Assembly (NCBI GenBank): GCA_016648135.1
Contig: JADDOH010004303.1
Coordinates: forward strand, 1-64,000
Direction of reading: 5' to 3'
Source of the DNA: Agrypnia vestita
Lineage: Eukaryota > Arthropoda > Insecta > Trichoptera > Phryganeidae
Length of the DNA stretch: 64,000 nucleotides
Shown here: piece after piece, positions 12,071 to 23,418 of the stretch
How positions within the stretch are numbered: position 1 is the stretch's first letter
Layout: each line of letters begins with the position of its first letter
Translations under genes and position numbers: made by a program
The notes under the pieces: model-generated
The model's database searches: none
The model's input: only the letters and a program-made list of their open reading frames with translations
What the model was told of the DNA's origin: nothing

Positions 12071-12301
12071 CTTAAATAATTATTTTCCCTCTGCGGACAA
12101 AATACAGTAATTATTTTCTCAGAACAAAAATTTAAAATATTGTTTTTTTGGCATCTCTATCATTACATATATCATTAAATTTGTTACCTTGTCAATCTAG
12201 GCACATCTTAAATACTTCAAGTTACAGTTCATATGGGTTATGATACATAAACACATAAAAACGCATACACACACGGACACATTATTTTATCTTTCAGAAA
12301 G

Positions 12302-12511
12302 AGAGGGCGAAAACAGAAGACGTGGCATGACCAGATTAACCAGATACTGGAAGATGGTCCTGTTAGAAGCCTCAACAACCGTCGAGCTTGCATGCGAAGA
12401 TGTATGAATGTAGATGAAGCAAAAGTTGTATGTCAGGACAGAAGAGTATGGCGCTTTATCCTTTCTGCCTACCCCACGGGGAAACGGCGTGATGGTAACT
12501 TAGTTAGTTAG
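12302..12511 (+). pseudogene. LINE ORF2 C-terminus (5'-truncated)
   Basis: A stop-free frame encodes RGRKQKTWHDQINQILEDG, then RRACMRRCMNVDEAKVVCQDR and a SAYPTGKRRDG end, with TAG at 12509-12511. Basic, Cys-containing C-terminal tails of this kind belong to a non-LTR retrotransposon family common in insects. Truncated copies of the same end lie at 21612-21705 (-) and 40676-40862 (-), with a decayed relative at 46290-46725 (+). The copy starts abruptly at 12302, as expected from incomplete reverse transcription, and runs into a GTTA repeat. Confidence 0.7.
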
Positions 12512-12523
12512 TTAGTTAGTTAT
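12501..12523 (+). repeat. (GTTA)n microsatellite
   Basis: Five to six GTTA units form the 3' tail of the LINE fragment just upstream. Confidence 0.7.
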
Positions 12524-12599
12524 GATGGACACAAAAAACACACAAATACACCCAATCACACAAACTCACTATTTGACATATTGTTTTTTCTTATTTTCT

Positions 12600-12745
12600 T
12601 ATCGATCCTGGTATAATATTCTTGTAAATATGTGTTTTCTTGTAATTGGCCCAAGGCTCTGTACACCAATAATTTCTTTTTTTTCAAGCAACAATATTAT
12701 TTTCAACAACAATATTTTCACCAATAAATGAGAAATAAATAAAAA
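12600..12745 (+). mobile_element. Possible LINE 3' tail
   Basis: The stretch ends AATAAATGAGAAATAAATAAAAAC, resembling the A-rich tails of other LINE copies in the window. No coding part is attached. Confidence 0.25.
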
Positions 12746-12816
12746 CACTTTTATTAAAGGAAACACATTCTTATCGTGAAGTTGTAATTTCAGAACAAGT
12801 TCTGTGAATTATAAAA

Positions 12817-12972
12817 CAATTTTTATTAATCAATTAGAAAAGACATACAGAAAAAATCAAATTAACGAAAAAATATCAGTAGGTCCATGGTTCGATTCCC
12901 GGTGGCATGTAGATATTTTTTCGTTAATTTAATTTTTTCTGTATGTCTTTTCTAATTGATTAATAAAAATTG
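12817..12972. repeat. 61-bp-arm hairpin with a tRNA-like B-box in the loop
   Basis: The arms 12817-12877 and 12912-12972 are inverted copies with a single mismatch. The 34-base loop contains GGTTCGATTCCCGG, a tRNA B-box. It could be a foldback MITE that captured a SINE piece, or an inverted dimer of one repeat. Confidence 0.7.
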
Positions 12973-12974
12973 TT

Positions 12975-13059
12975 TAAAAACACTTTTCTTTGTATTAAAC
13001 CATAATTTATGGATTAATTATTATTAAATCGTGGTTTAATACAAAGAAAAGCGTTTTTA
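12975..13059. repeat. Second adjacent hairpin, 35-bp arms
   Basis: 12975-13009 pairs with 13025-13059 with two or three mismatches. It lies only two bases from the previous hairpin. Confidence 0.65.
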
Positions 13060-14299
13060 TTTATTTAAATATGTCAAACCACAAAGTATAAAAAAAGAAA
13101 AATAAATAAATAATAATTGTGCAGCAGGACACCAAATGAAGTGTTTTATTTTGTTGCCAAAATTCTCAGCAATGTCAATAATTTCTGTGTTCTAACGCAC
13201 TTTATCAAAGAACAAAGTAAATGATTAAAATATTATAAACTATCATTAAGTAAGCAATCAGTAGTACACAAAATAATAAAACCCTTGTTTCTCAGTTACC
13301 AATCATCGCTTAATCAAAAGGTTTTTCAAGTATTTGTATCTGTTATTCCTCTTCATGTTTGGAAATGGCATCAATATCTCCAATTTATTCCAAAATGTTG
13401 GCACTTGATCCTATTATTTCTGTTCTTCAATTGTATGAGAGAAAAGTTGGGATTGCGCTATTTGTTGTTGGTTTGCTGATCGTCCGTGACACGGAAACCT
13501 CAATTGCGCGGAGAAAACTCCGATGCAGATCTTGGCAGAGGAAACCAACAATTATTTCCCGCGTGCAACGAGAATAAAACTTATTAACATAACTTACAAA
13601 GATGCATTCGAATGTGTGTGAAGGTTAACTCCACAATTTTTACAATTTATATTTTTAATGAAAATTTCTTTAAAAAGGGAACGCATATAAATGAAATCGT
13701 GTTCTTCAGTATACGGTGTATGAAAATGTTCATGTCGTTGTATAAATAAATATTTTATTAAGGTTTGCAAGCAATAAGGAAGGAGGTAATATAAAAAAAG
13801 ATGCTTACAGAATCATATTGAATTAATTCTAGTACGTTATAAAAGTTGACATTTTCATTTTGGCGCTCCAATGAGTACAAAAAATAAAATATTACATTTC
13901 ATTTTATTAATATATCTGCAATGAACATTATTGTATTATGTTAAATATTTTATACGTCTCCTTAACTATACTCCATGGTCTATACTTTAATCTTTGTATA
14001 GACTCATCTACTACTACTCGAAAAAATAACAGTTGAAACTAAACAATTTAACAAAATGTTATTTATGTTAGTATACATAACCACTTACTTTCACAAATTA
14101 CTTTTTTGTTTACCGGTTTTGAGATGTAACCCGTTTTTTGTTAGGACAATATCTACACTAGCATGTCAATAATACTACATACTAATCCACCGAAAACAAG
14201 GTGATAAAAATGATTGGTTTGATTGATAATGGTAAGATTAGTAAAAATACACAAAAACTCTAATCGGTACAACTTTTACTGCATAAGCGCGGAAGCTTG
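13060..14299. other. Intergenic DNA, nothing recognised
   Basis: The overlapping frames at 13285-13577 have no known domain. The rest is AT-rich. Confidence 0.35.
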
Positions 14300-14580
14300 C
14301 CGAAAAATCTACAGAAACATACTCAAAATAAGCTGAATGGACCAAAACAAATGAAGATATTTATGGTTTGGATTGAAGGAAAAAAGTAACCAAAATAATA
14401 GAAAATCAAAAACTAAAATATCTCGGACATTTGATGAGATATCCAGAGAAGTTCGAATCCTCGTGAAGTACGCACCTCATCATCAGGGATATAGGAAGTA
14501 CAGGCCCTGGAAATAGGAGAAAGTTATGGCTTAAAAACCTGAAACCATGATTATTACAACCTGCATATGGAACGGGTGGT
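14300..14580 (+). pseudogene. LINE reverse-transcriptase C-terminal fragment, badly decayed
   Basis: With stops and frameshifts the translation shows TNEDIYGLD, IENQKLKYLGHLMRYPEKFE, and later GPGNRRKLWLKNLK. In order, these match the E..L........KL.YLGH.MR.PE.....GPGRRR.SWLKNL segment of the clade at 3348 and 11700. At least two in-frame stops are present, one before KKVTK and one after FESS. No catalytic motif remains. Confidence 0.6.
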
Positions 14581-14621
14581 AAAACATAAAATACAACTTT
14601 GATGTGGTATCATGGGTGGAA

Positions 14622-14760
14622 ATGGTGAACGTTACATTGCGTAAAGTGATCACTTAAGCCAGCCGTACGATAGGTCGTAGGCTCTATGGACACATAAAGA
14701 TTTCCATACCTTCTTTTCTATAAAAAATATTATTTCGTCTCTATGAAACATATATAATAT
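14622..14760 (-). repeat. Dispersed repeat family D, copy 3
   Basis: On the minus strand it reads AGACGAAATAA... and ends CTTAAGTGATCACTTTACGC AATG then TAACGTTCACC. This matches the 3' half of the copy at 5927-6070. Confidence 0.5.
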
Positions 14761-14761
14761 A

Positions 14762-14838
14762 TCCTGAGACAGTGGTTTGTCCAGTCAACTGTAGAGTTAT
14801 TCCCGGCCGCAGTAATGATAACCAACGTCCACGTTGAA
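14762..14838 (+). repeat. Dispersed repeat, pair with 46001-46090
   Basis: CCTGAGACAGTGGTTT, CTGTAGAGTTATTC, GGCCGCA and CCAACGTC occur in the same order in both places. The class is unknown. Both copies sit next to LINE debris, so a LINE non-coding segment is plausible. Confidence 0.5.
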
Positions 14839-17401
14839 TCGATAGAGCACAAAAAGAAGAAGTGTAACGAACGTTACAAAGAAAAATAAATAATCAATTA
14901 TTCTGAAAAATTATACAAACAGAAGGCACTAAATTACCAATATTTATTCCATTTTAACTACTTCTAAGGGATGTCAGTTTTACCGAAATGACACAACGAA
15001 CAGTTTTAATCGATGGACAAACATGTATGCCCGACTATGAAATCTGGTGAGATTTGTACTATGGTAGCAAAATTCGTTAATTTTATCGAGCCACAGAAAT
15101 TTCGATAATATCTAATCCGTGGACACAGGCACACTTTGCTACGTAGAAGTGAAATGTGATTAAAGAACTACTTATTGATAATGCATCCCCTTTCATCCTT
15201 CTAAAGTAATCTAAGTTTGTCTTAGACCTGCCTAACCCAATTACTATAAAATAACGGCTGTAGCTCCTCTTCAACTGAGCGTTCAGCGTAGGGGAGGGCA
15301 AATCCCGCACCCTTATTATGAAGAGGCAAAGATTTTCACAAGAGGGAAACTGATAATTTTACGTAATTTATTACCAATCTTTGATCTTTGCGAAGTACTT
15401 AAGATGCGCGTGTCTAAAAGCAGTGGCATGGTTATCAGCACTCTTGTAGCCGAGATAACTTTCCACAATTTGTCTTGGTCCATTGAATTTCTGGTGCATT
15501 TTTTGATACAACCAACTACCGACTCTATATATTCTTATCGTGTTATCCTCATTTCGTGATATCATTTTGTCAAATCCTTGACTTTTATATTGAATAATTA
15601 GCGTCTTATTATTTATGTGAAAATTGAGGGGTTCAAATGTGAAAAGATTGAGAAATGCTTATTTTTATCTGATTTTATACCCAGAGTGAAGATTTGAAAA
15701 TAAATATGCTTTTACTAATTAAATTTTAAAATTCTCCTGAAATACATAAACATGTTTCAAAGAGCCATTATCACTGACAACTGTCAATATTTTCAGATAA
15801 TTTTTTTTCAAATACACCCTTTATTTTTATAATTAGATTTGAGTTTTGTTTAATAGAAAGATTAATCACAAAGACCAAATCCTGAGAACTATTTACGAAT
15901 ATTAATAATACCTATGTAGGTAAAATGATTCAAACTACCTTGAATCTCTTATATGCAAAACCAAAGTCCATAGGGTTTGAGGCACCTACTCACTCTAAAT
16001 AGTTTTTAGAATATTATAGGTTCCTTTGGAGTATGCAGCAAACTGGCATTGTAACCACAATGTATGCTGCATGCGCTGTCTAATAACCTGTTACTGCGAG
16101 TTCCTTAAATTGGCCATTTCTTTTCTAGCATTTGACCCATTACTAGCTTTGACTGACTGGTTTAATCACCTTATGTGTCAGAAATCTTTACCAAAAATCT
16201 ATACCAGCAATCGTAAGAAAGAAATTATCACATATTACCAAAAAAGACTAAGCAAAAATACCTCCATAAATAAGGAGTGGTAAATCGACTTGAAAGCAGA
16301 TAACCCTCCGATTCCCTTTATGTACCAATGTTTCCAGATAACGTTTATATAATCAGTAAAAAATAAATAACATTTAATCACTATAAAACCAATCTTGCGT
16401 GAAATTACAGATTGGTAATAATATATCTAACGTACCTACGTACGCAATATATATTTTGAGTCCCAGAAATGTTAACTGAATCATTGTCTTAATTTGTAGG
16501 TCCTTATGATTCAATGTTTATTCAACGTCCCTGTTAATTATTCAATATTATGTTATGTTTATTTAAAGAAAGCATACGGAAATTCGATGATCATATTCAA
16601 CAAGACAAATTGAGTAATTATTTAATAAGTCAATATGCTTTGTAATCGAATCCTCCAGAATTATGATATTCTATGAGTATATTCAATAATGCAAGCAGAT
16701 TAATTAATTGATTACTGATGAAATATCAATTTCAATGTTCGGGAAACAAACACTCTAAAATCGACTTGGACTTTTCGTGGAATATTCGAAAGATTTCGTA
16801 AGATTCGCAATTCCTTCCGATTCTATCATCTCGTTACATTATTTCTATAAATTGATTTAATTTATATGTAAAAATATTAATTAAAATACTACATTTTAAC
16901 TAGTGATGTTCATTTTTTTCAAAATAAAATATGTAACTTTTAATCGAACTCTATAATCAATACACCCAGCGAATAAACTATGTGAGTATTTAACCAGGGT
17001 AACATATTTTCAATTACTTTCTTGCCATTCTAATACATACATGTATACGCATATCGCGACACACCACAAAACATTTTTTAGTAACTAGGTATATTAATAA
17101 GTACCAGTAAGTAAAAGATAATGCGGTTGTAGTACTCCTTATCAATTTGTACATGATTTTTTTTATTTAAAAATATAATAGAAACCTGAAAAGGTTTATG
17201 GATAACATTTTTTACATGATTCAATAAAGGAATATAATAGCATTTTTGTCACATCTGTTTTGAATTTATCAGTAGTCAGTTGTTTGGTCTGTTGTGTTAG
17301 GTCATTGTATAGTTTTAATCCGTTGCAAATTGGTTATTAAATTATTATTATTAATTATTTAAAAAACATTGTCGTGAAAAATGCACAGATTTTAAATTTA
17401 A
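14839..17401. other. Intergenic DNA, nothing recognised
   Basis: The minus frames at 15083-15310 and 15371-15565 and the plus frame at 16026-16283 are open for 64-85 codons but carry no motif I know. The rest is AT-rich. Confidence 0.35.
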
Positions 17402-17958
17402 AAAACTTTTCAAGTTTTTTGTTTGTAACATTGTGGAAATTCATTTTTAATATTTTAAAAAATGATGGTAAACAACACTGTTTTATTCCACTATATTTAT
17501 TTTGAATTGTTAGAATGTTGTCGGGAGTTCTTCCATTCAATTCCAGTCAATAACAACACGTTTACAACTAAATTAAAAATAATTCAAGAAGGAATTTATA
17601 GGGATTGGGTGGGTGTAATGGTGGTGGGGGTTGGGGGCGGGGTTAGAATGGATAGGAGTGGGGAGGTTATGGGTGGTATCTGGATGTTATTTATATTTTT
17701 ATTATCCACATCTCGGAGATTTTATGCACATCTTGGAGATTTTAGAAATAAATAATAATAAAATTAATAATAAAAATATAATTAACATCCAGATACCACC
17801 CATAACCTCTCCACTCTTACTCAATCTAACCCTGCCCCCGACCCCTACCACCATTACACCCACCCAATCCCTATAAATACTGTCTCGAATTATTTTTAAT
17901 TTAGTTGTAAACGTGTTGTTATTGACAATGGGAGAAATCCCGAAAACGTTCTAACAAT
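17402..17958. mobile_element. Foldback element, copy 1 (PLE-like inverted dimer)
   Basis: The arms, about 17506-17705 and 17765-17958, are inverted copies. They meet around a short AT loop containing two CTCGGAGATTTTATGCACATCTT-like half repeats. The left end has about 100 bp more than the right, so the dimer is asymmetric. Each arm carries a run of G blocks (17620-17665, G on plus) or the matching C blocks, and a GGGA-GAAA-TCCC mini-hairpin followed by GAAAACGTTC. A sister copy with clear target duplications is at 50634-51268. Confidence 0.75.
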
Positions 17959-18519
17959 CTATATATTAATTACTCCAACCAATGTCGTTTCTGCATTTGG
18001 ATAATTTCTGTTGCCAGTTTAAAAAAAAACATTTTAGAGTACATTAAAAAGATTAAAAAATATAGGAATACGAACAAACTGATATCAAAAAACATCCAAA
18101 TCCAAATTATCGAAAATTAAAATATCGGAATTTATAGATTTTTTTAAATATTTTCGTGGAATCCGTGTATTCAAAACAGCCAACTTAATTGCAGTCAACG
18201 AATTTTTGTGCTGGTCATACCACAGAATGACGCTTTATGACATTGACAGTAAGTATACGTTTACGCTTTTCTTTTTATTGTTTTTGCATTAATCTTGCTT
18301 CAATAAACGTTCAAAACATTTATTTATTAAACATTTATTACGCTTTATATTTTATTTAAACTGCAAAGTGAACTTAACCTTAGATTAACGTCATAACGTC
18401 TCTCATATAACCTCAAAAGACTCACAGCGCGTTGCGCGAATGTCATTTTACGTGTCATTTTCTCCGTATTATACATAAATATTATTATTTTTCAGAATTC
18501 CGATGGAATACTCAACATC
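17959..18519. other. Intergenic DNA or Helitron 5' flank
   Basis: No feature is supported. The Helitron 5' end was not located but should lie here. Confidence 0.3.
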
Positions 18520-20850
18520 ACAAAGCGGCAATTTGATAATGCGATTCGAGTTCACAATATGAAAGAAGAAATGCCAGACGTAGACTGTCAAACATAACAG
18601 AAGAGGAATGTGAAAGAAGGAATGCTGACCAGCAGGAACGTAAAAATGCTAGGCAAAGAGTGTATGCTGAAGGAAGAAATGCGAAATCTTATTTTAAATG
18701 TGCAGTACAACTGTGCTAATGCATTTGCATCTTTCGGAGTGCAAATAAGTGACATCCCAGGTGTAGGCCCGTATTGTTTAAAAATTTCAGGTGAAGTATA
18801 TCATAGAACGTCTAGAAGTTTGCAGAGTGATGGAGAGGTGCCGGCATATGCGCAACTATATGTTTACGATGCGGATGAAGCAGTCAGGGTACGTATGAGC
18901 CATCCGTCTAACCTTAGATGTCAACAAAATATAATGGAAACTATTGATAATGTCATCCGTCGTGTAAGTCCATATGCTCTCCAATACAAAAGGTTGAAAG
19001 AAGCGGTTGAGGAAGAAGAATCTATAGTTGCAGAACACGGAGGCCAGATGCGGAATATTCAACTACTCTTTACGCGTTCTTCGTTAGATGACCAAAGAAG
19101 GTATAATGCTCCATCTAATAATAATGAAGTCGCCATTGTGTATGTAGCAGATTACGAAGGTAGTTTACCGCCAAACGTAGATTTTGCTGTTCACCCTAAG
19201 AATGTAGGAGGTCTCCAGCGTATTAATATGTTATCAAAACATTTAGATCCGATGGTTTTTCCATTGTTATTTCCATAAGGTGAATTTGGTTGGACTCTAC
19301 AGCCTTAAATAATACAACATTAACTGCATGGTTTAAACTTAACCAACCAGATAATGAGGCATGTAATATTAAGTATCAGGATTTAACTAATTTCTATGTT
19401 TTTTCTAGCAATAAGCAGTGGAAGAAGAGGCAATGTGGCGGGGACAAGATTATTGGTCACATGTCCCCCGTTTCTCCTAGAAATATAGAAGTATACCATT
19501 TAAGACTTATTCTTTTACAAGTGACTGGGGCTACGTCCTTTGAATCTTTGCAGACTATTAATGGTTGTCTTACTTCCTACATTTCGTGATGCAGTACGAG
19601 AATTAGGACTCATCGATGATATTGGAGAATGGCAGCGTTGCATGGCTTAAGCTTCAACGTATATGATGCCCAAAGCTCTTCGTGACCTATTTGTCTTATT
19701 AATGATTCATTGCCTCCCACCAGATCCGTTGCAGCTGTGGAACGATTTCAAAGATTTGATGTCAGAAGACTTTAGTCGTCAAGGTGCTACTGCAGAAATT
19801 GCACAAAATTGTTCCCTTTTGTATATTCAAAAAGCATTAATAAATGAAAATTCTTCACATCACAGGGTTTGCCGGGACCAGATTACAGCAATACTTATAA
19901 TGAAGTGGTTGATATTAATTTAGCATTAGAAAGTTCTTTAGGGTTAGAGATGGCTGGAAAACTCAATCGAGAACAACATTGTGCTTTCGACAGTATATTA
20001 AGTAAAAAAATTTCAGATGTACCTGAAACAAAAAAATGTTTCTTTATTGACGGTCCTGGTGGCACAGGTAAAACGTTCCTTTATAAGACTATTATACATA
20101 CTGGAAGAGGAAGATCTAAGAAAGTTTTATCTGTTGCTTGGACAGGAATATCAGCAATTTTATTACCAGGTGGACGTACATGTCACATGGCTTTTAATTT
20201 ACTTCTTGATTTATAGAATAACACAGCATGCAGAGTGACATCCAAGAACCGTGCAATTATAAGTGCAGCTGATGTTATCATCTGGGATGAAGCACCGATG
20301 GCGCCAGTTATAGCTTTAGATATAATTGAACGTACTCTGCGCGATATAATGGGTAATAATGATATTTTTGGCAATAAAGTAATCATTTTGGGCGGCGACT
20401 AGACAAATTCTACCAGTTTCTCGAAGGGCTTCTCGCGGTCAGTTAGTAGCGACATCTATTAAAAACAGCCAACATTGGAAAAATTTTACTATTTTCAATT
20501 TGAAAACTAATGTCCCCGCTTTAGAAGGTGAAAATTCATTTACACAGTGGCTTTTAGATTTAGGCGATGGAAAGCTGCCTCCTGTGGAAGGAAAGTATGC
20601 GTCATCAGTGCTTATTCCAAATGAAAGTGTAAGTCAAAATGTTGTTCAAAGCATATATAATGAATACATTCTATAGCGGATGTTCCCCTAATGAGTAAAC
20701 GAGCGATACTGTGTCCAAAGAATGAACATGCTCGATTGGTTAACGAAGATGTACTCGGGCGTTTAGAAGGTCCAATCTTTACATTTTATTATGTGGATAG
20801 TATTAAAGATGATGGTCGTGAAATGGACTACAAAATGATATATTTTTAAA
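18520..20850 (+). pseudogene. Decayed autonomous Helitron: Helitron-like N domain and Pif1-type helicase, Rep lost
   Basis: Three blocks keep the family order. (1) From 18550, an Arg/Glu-rich leader, then after a frameshift near 18700 the Helitron_like_N region (NCANAFASFG... to DPMVFPLLFP, stop at 19276-19278). (2) From 19290, LTAWFKLNQPD through FESLQTINGCL, FRDAVRELGL and SEDFSRQG, the segment just before the helicase. (3) From 19870, LNREQHCAFD, Walker A GPGGTGKT (about 20053-20076), Walker B WDEAPM (about 20282) and GGD.RQILPVSRRAS. The HUH Rep nuclease with its two tyrosines, normally between blocks 1 and 2, is missing. Helicase motifs IV-VI are also not visible. Stops occur at 20214, about 19648 and about 20400 (a 2-base loss in GGDFRQ). 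The copy cannot be active. Confidence 0.85.
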
Positions 20851-20975
20851 ATACATTCATTTATCAATAATCATTAAACTAAAATGCTATGTAATTTATT
20901 AATAAATAAGACGCTGTAATTTTATCGATAAAAATAAATACAAAGAAGAATTCGACAGCTGTTTCATTTTTTGTA

Positions 20976-21087
20976 TGTCACTGACAGCTACCATAGACAG
21001 TAAAACCTGATTTTTTCACTGAAATTTTGTCTGTCACTGACAGCTACCATAGACACCAAAACCTGATTTTTTTCTCCTCAATGTTGA
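20976..21087 (+). repeat. Two-unit tandem repeat, 56-bp period
   Basis: TGTCACTGACAGCTACCATA begins at 20976 and again at 21032. Each is followed by AAAACCTGATTTTTT. It lies just past the Helitron helicase fragment. Confidence 0.8.
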
Positions 21088-21274
21088 TGAATTCATTATT
21101 TTTAAACCAGCCAAACTAAAAAAACTCAGAGTTGACAGCATCACAATATTATACAGTAACTGTCAAGAAACAAAAAAAGAAATATTGCTTACTTCAAAAT
21201 ACGGCCAATTATCAAATTCTATTAACTTTGTAACAGTTAGGAAATCAATTGTGTTTGTTGCAGAGCAAACACGA

Positions 21275-21519
21275 TTGGCCGCGGGACGACCGTTATTGGC
21301 CGCGAAGCGGCCACAATAGCAAAAATGGAAATTTTCCAGATACAATTGGCCGCGAAGCGGCTGACGTAGACATAGGTAAACAATTGTGTTTGCTGCACAG
21401 CAAACACAATTAGCCGCGCAGCGGCCATGGCTGGCCGCGGGGCGGCCGTCATTGGCCGCGAAGCGGCCACAATAGCCGCCCGCAGCGCCTAGCAGTAAGC
21501 AATCGGCGAAGCCGATTGC
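21275..21519. repeat. Cluster of GC-rich hairpins with GAA loops
   Basis: GGCCGCGAAGCGGCC, a 6-bp stem closing a GAA loop, occurs perfectly at 21298-21312 and 21454-21468. Near copies lie at about 21278, 21348, 21410 and 21432. A 26-bp TTGTGTTTGCTG palindrome (21384-21409) and a GCAATCGGC-GAA-GCCGATTGC hairpin (21499-21519) inside an outer CTAGCAG/CTGCTAG stem accompany them. The cluster is about 60% GC inside AT-rich DNA. The overlapping minus frame of Ala/Arg/Asn repeats is a by-product of the repeats and not a gene. Confidence 0.85.
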
Positions 21520-21611
21520 TTTCCTGCTAGTCTTTATAATTGGTTTATGCAACGTACACTGGGCATACAGTATAATTATTGAAACTGTTAAACTCAACTT
21601 TACTTAACTTA

Positions 21612-21705
21612 CCATCTTCTGTCCTGACATACAACTCTCGCCTCATCCACATTCATACATCTTCGCATGCAAGCTCGCCGGTTATTGAGGCTTCTAACGG
21701 GATAT
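21612..21705 (-). pseudogene. LINE ORF2 C-terminus, very short copy
   Basis: The minus translation is PVRSLNNRRACMRRCMNVDEARVVCQDRRW and a stop. It is almost identical to the end encoded at 12302-12511, and only about 30 codons remain. It abuts the hairpin cluster region. Confidence 0.65.
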
Positions 21706-22741
21706 GAAATGATATAATATTAAACTGTTAACACTTCTCAATTAATAAATAAGTAAACAATATTCAAATAAAATATATTTTCGTGTTCTGAAACATAATC
21801 AGTTACACAGCAAAAAGTTACATGAGTTAATCCTACTCAAATGTTTCCAACACGTGATCGTCGTTCCGGAGTAATCCCCGACAGGAATGTTTACAAACAT
21901 ACGCATATTTGTCAAAAAGCCCGGAGGATCAGAGGATCCAACACAAAAAATGAGAACGTGATATACGATCTTTCAAATGGGGCCATCCCGCCGGAACGGA
22001 AACGTCAATATGTCTTTTCTTAATTTAAAGACAGCCCCCGGGCGAGGGTAACTGTCCCCCGGGAGCAGGACTCTAGAGCGGAGACTCTCAGACTCTGGAC
22101 CGATTTAATGATAGACACTATTTGATGAACAGCGTTTATTACGTTCCTATTACAATATTTAAATGAAAGGCGTATTTTTTTTATTATGGTAGAGATATTT
22201 TGGTGCAGCCTGGGACTTCTGCACGTGAAATTCCCCGATTCACTTCACATAATATAATCTGTGTGATTTGCTGATGAAACCATTAATGGCTTCATCAGCA
22301 GATACGCGGCCATTGGTGTCTGTAATTAGCTGTCGCCCATTGCCTTCTGCTATTCATACCATTTCGTTCTTTCTTGAAACTAGCAATAGAAATTTTGCGC
22401 ATTGCGTGCATCGTTCTTAGAGCAATCATAATAAAAGTACCTCATCTAAAAATTAAACGTCAAAAATATAATCCCCACAGAAAAAATAAAATTGACCTTA
22501 GAAAATGTAAATAATTGCTAAAAAAATTAATGTTCTGTACGTCTCACTTTAAAAAAAAAACTGTGCTATTTGGCTATTTTTTGAAATTGGCAATTGCAAA
22601 ACTACGCACTGCATACTGCTTTTTGGAATCAATTATAATATAGATTTCCATGATCATCTTCCACTTATTTATTTTTTATTCGGGCCAGCGCTAGCCGAGT
22701 TACATTGTTAGTGTAATCTTTTATCATCCTCTTATTTAAGA
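21706..22741. other. Intergenic DNA, nothing recognised
   Basis: A GC-richer patch at 21860-22100 carries an unrecognised 60-codon frame. A small imperfect palindrome, GCTGATGAA...TTCATCAGC, lies at 22270-22299. Confidence 0.3.
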
Positions 22742-22870
22742 AACTGGAGTACCTAGAGACCACGCGATCCGGTAAACTAATCTAAAGGCCACAGATTCGA
22801 TTCCCGATTGCAAAACACGATTTAAAAGATCGATTACATCTGTCTTGAGATTTACGATAGCTTTTGTTAA
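22742..22870 (+). mobile_element. tRNA-like SINE candidate
   Basis: GAGACCACGCGATCCGGTAAACTAATCTAAAGGCCACAGATTCGATTCCC keeps tRNA-like spacing to a B-box (AGATTCGATTCC). The body and tail are not defined, and no second copy was seen in the window. Confidence 0.3.
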
Positions 22871-23418
22871 TCGTAATACTGAGGGCTTTTGTAAATTTAG
22901 TGAACTCAGGTAAATATCATAATTACTAATTAAAATGAAAATAATGTGATGTGTTTCGAGGGAAGCAAATAAGTGAAATACTATACTTATTTTTATGGAC
23001 TCGCGTTGTTGGTCGAGTGTTAACCGTAAATAGTTGTTTTTATACTCAAAATAAATACTTGGAAACGTTCCTTACTTTAGGAACCTAGAGTGAGTGCACC
23101 CCAGACGACATTCTGTAGTTCCCAGGGGTGTAGTTAACATTCTTGAAAAGTTTAATTTTGAAAAACTCTCCTTTAATGGGTCCCAGAAATGGTGCACACT
23201 CGCTTAGTTCGGAGCGTCAGGAAAAATACCGTCATAAATTTTAGCAGATGTTTAAATGGTATTATAATTTGAAACATTCCACGGATATCCTCTGATACGA
23301 TAATTTCGTTCAGCAGTTTTAACTTACCCAGCGATAACCCGTATCCAATTGCATGCCGCAGGTAAATGTAGAAGCTTGTACATCATTTTTACAAATGTTC
23401 CAAAAGCCGATCGCTTTA

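Noticed and set aside
17631..17876. Frames with Gly/Val and Pro/Thr repeats in the foldback arms
   Set aside because: They arise from G-run and C-run blocks of an inverted repeat.
21163..21597. 144-codon minus frame with repeated GRFAAN/GRPAA units
   Set aside because: The frame is produced by the GGCCGCGAAGCGGCC hairpins read in one phase. There is no start context, domain or codon signal.
22270..22299. CTGATGA inside a small palindrome, possible hammerhead
   Set aside because: There is no GAAA in place and no stem III. It looks like a plain hairpin.
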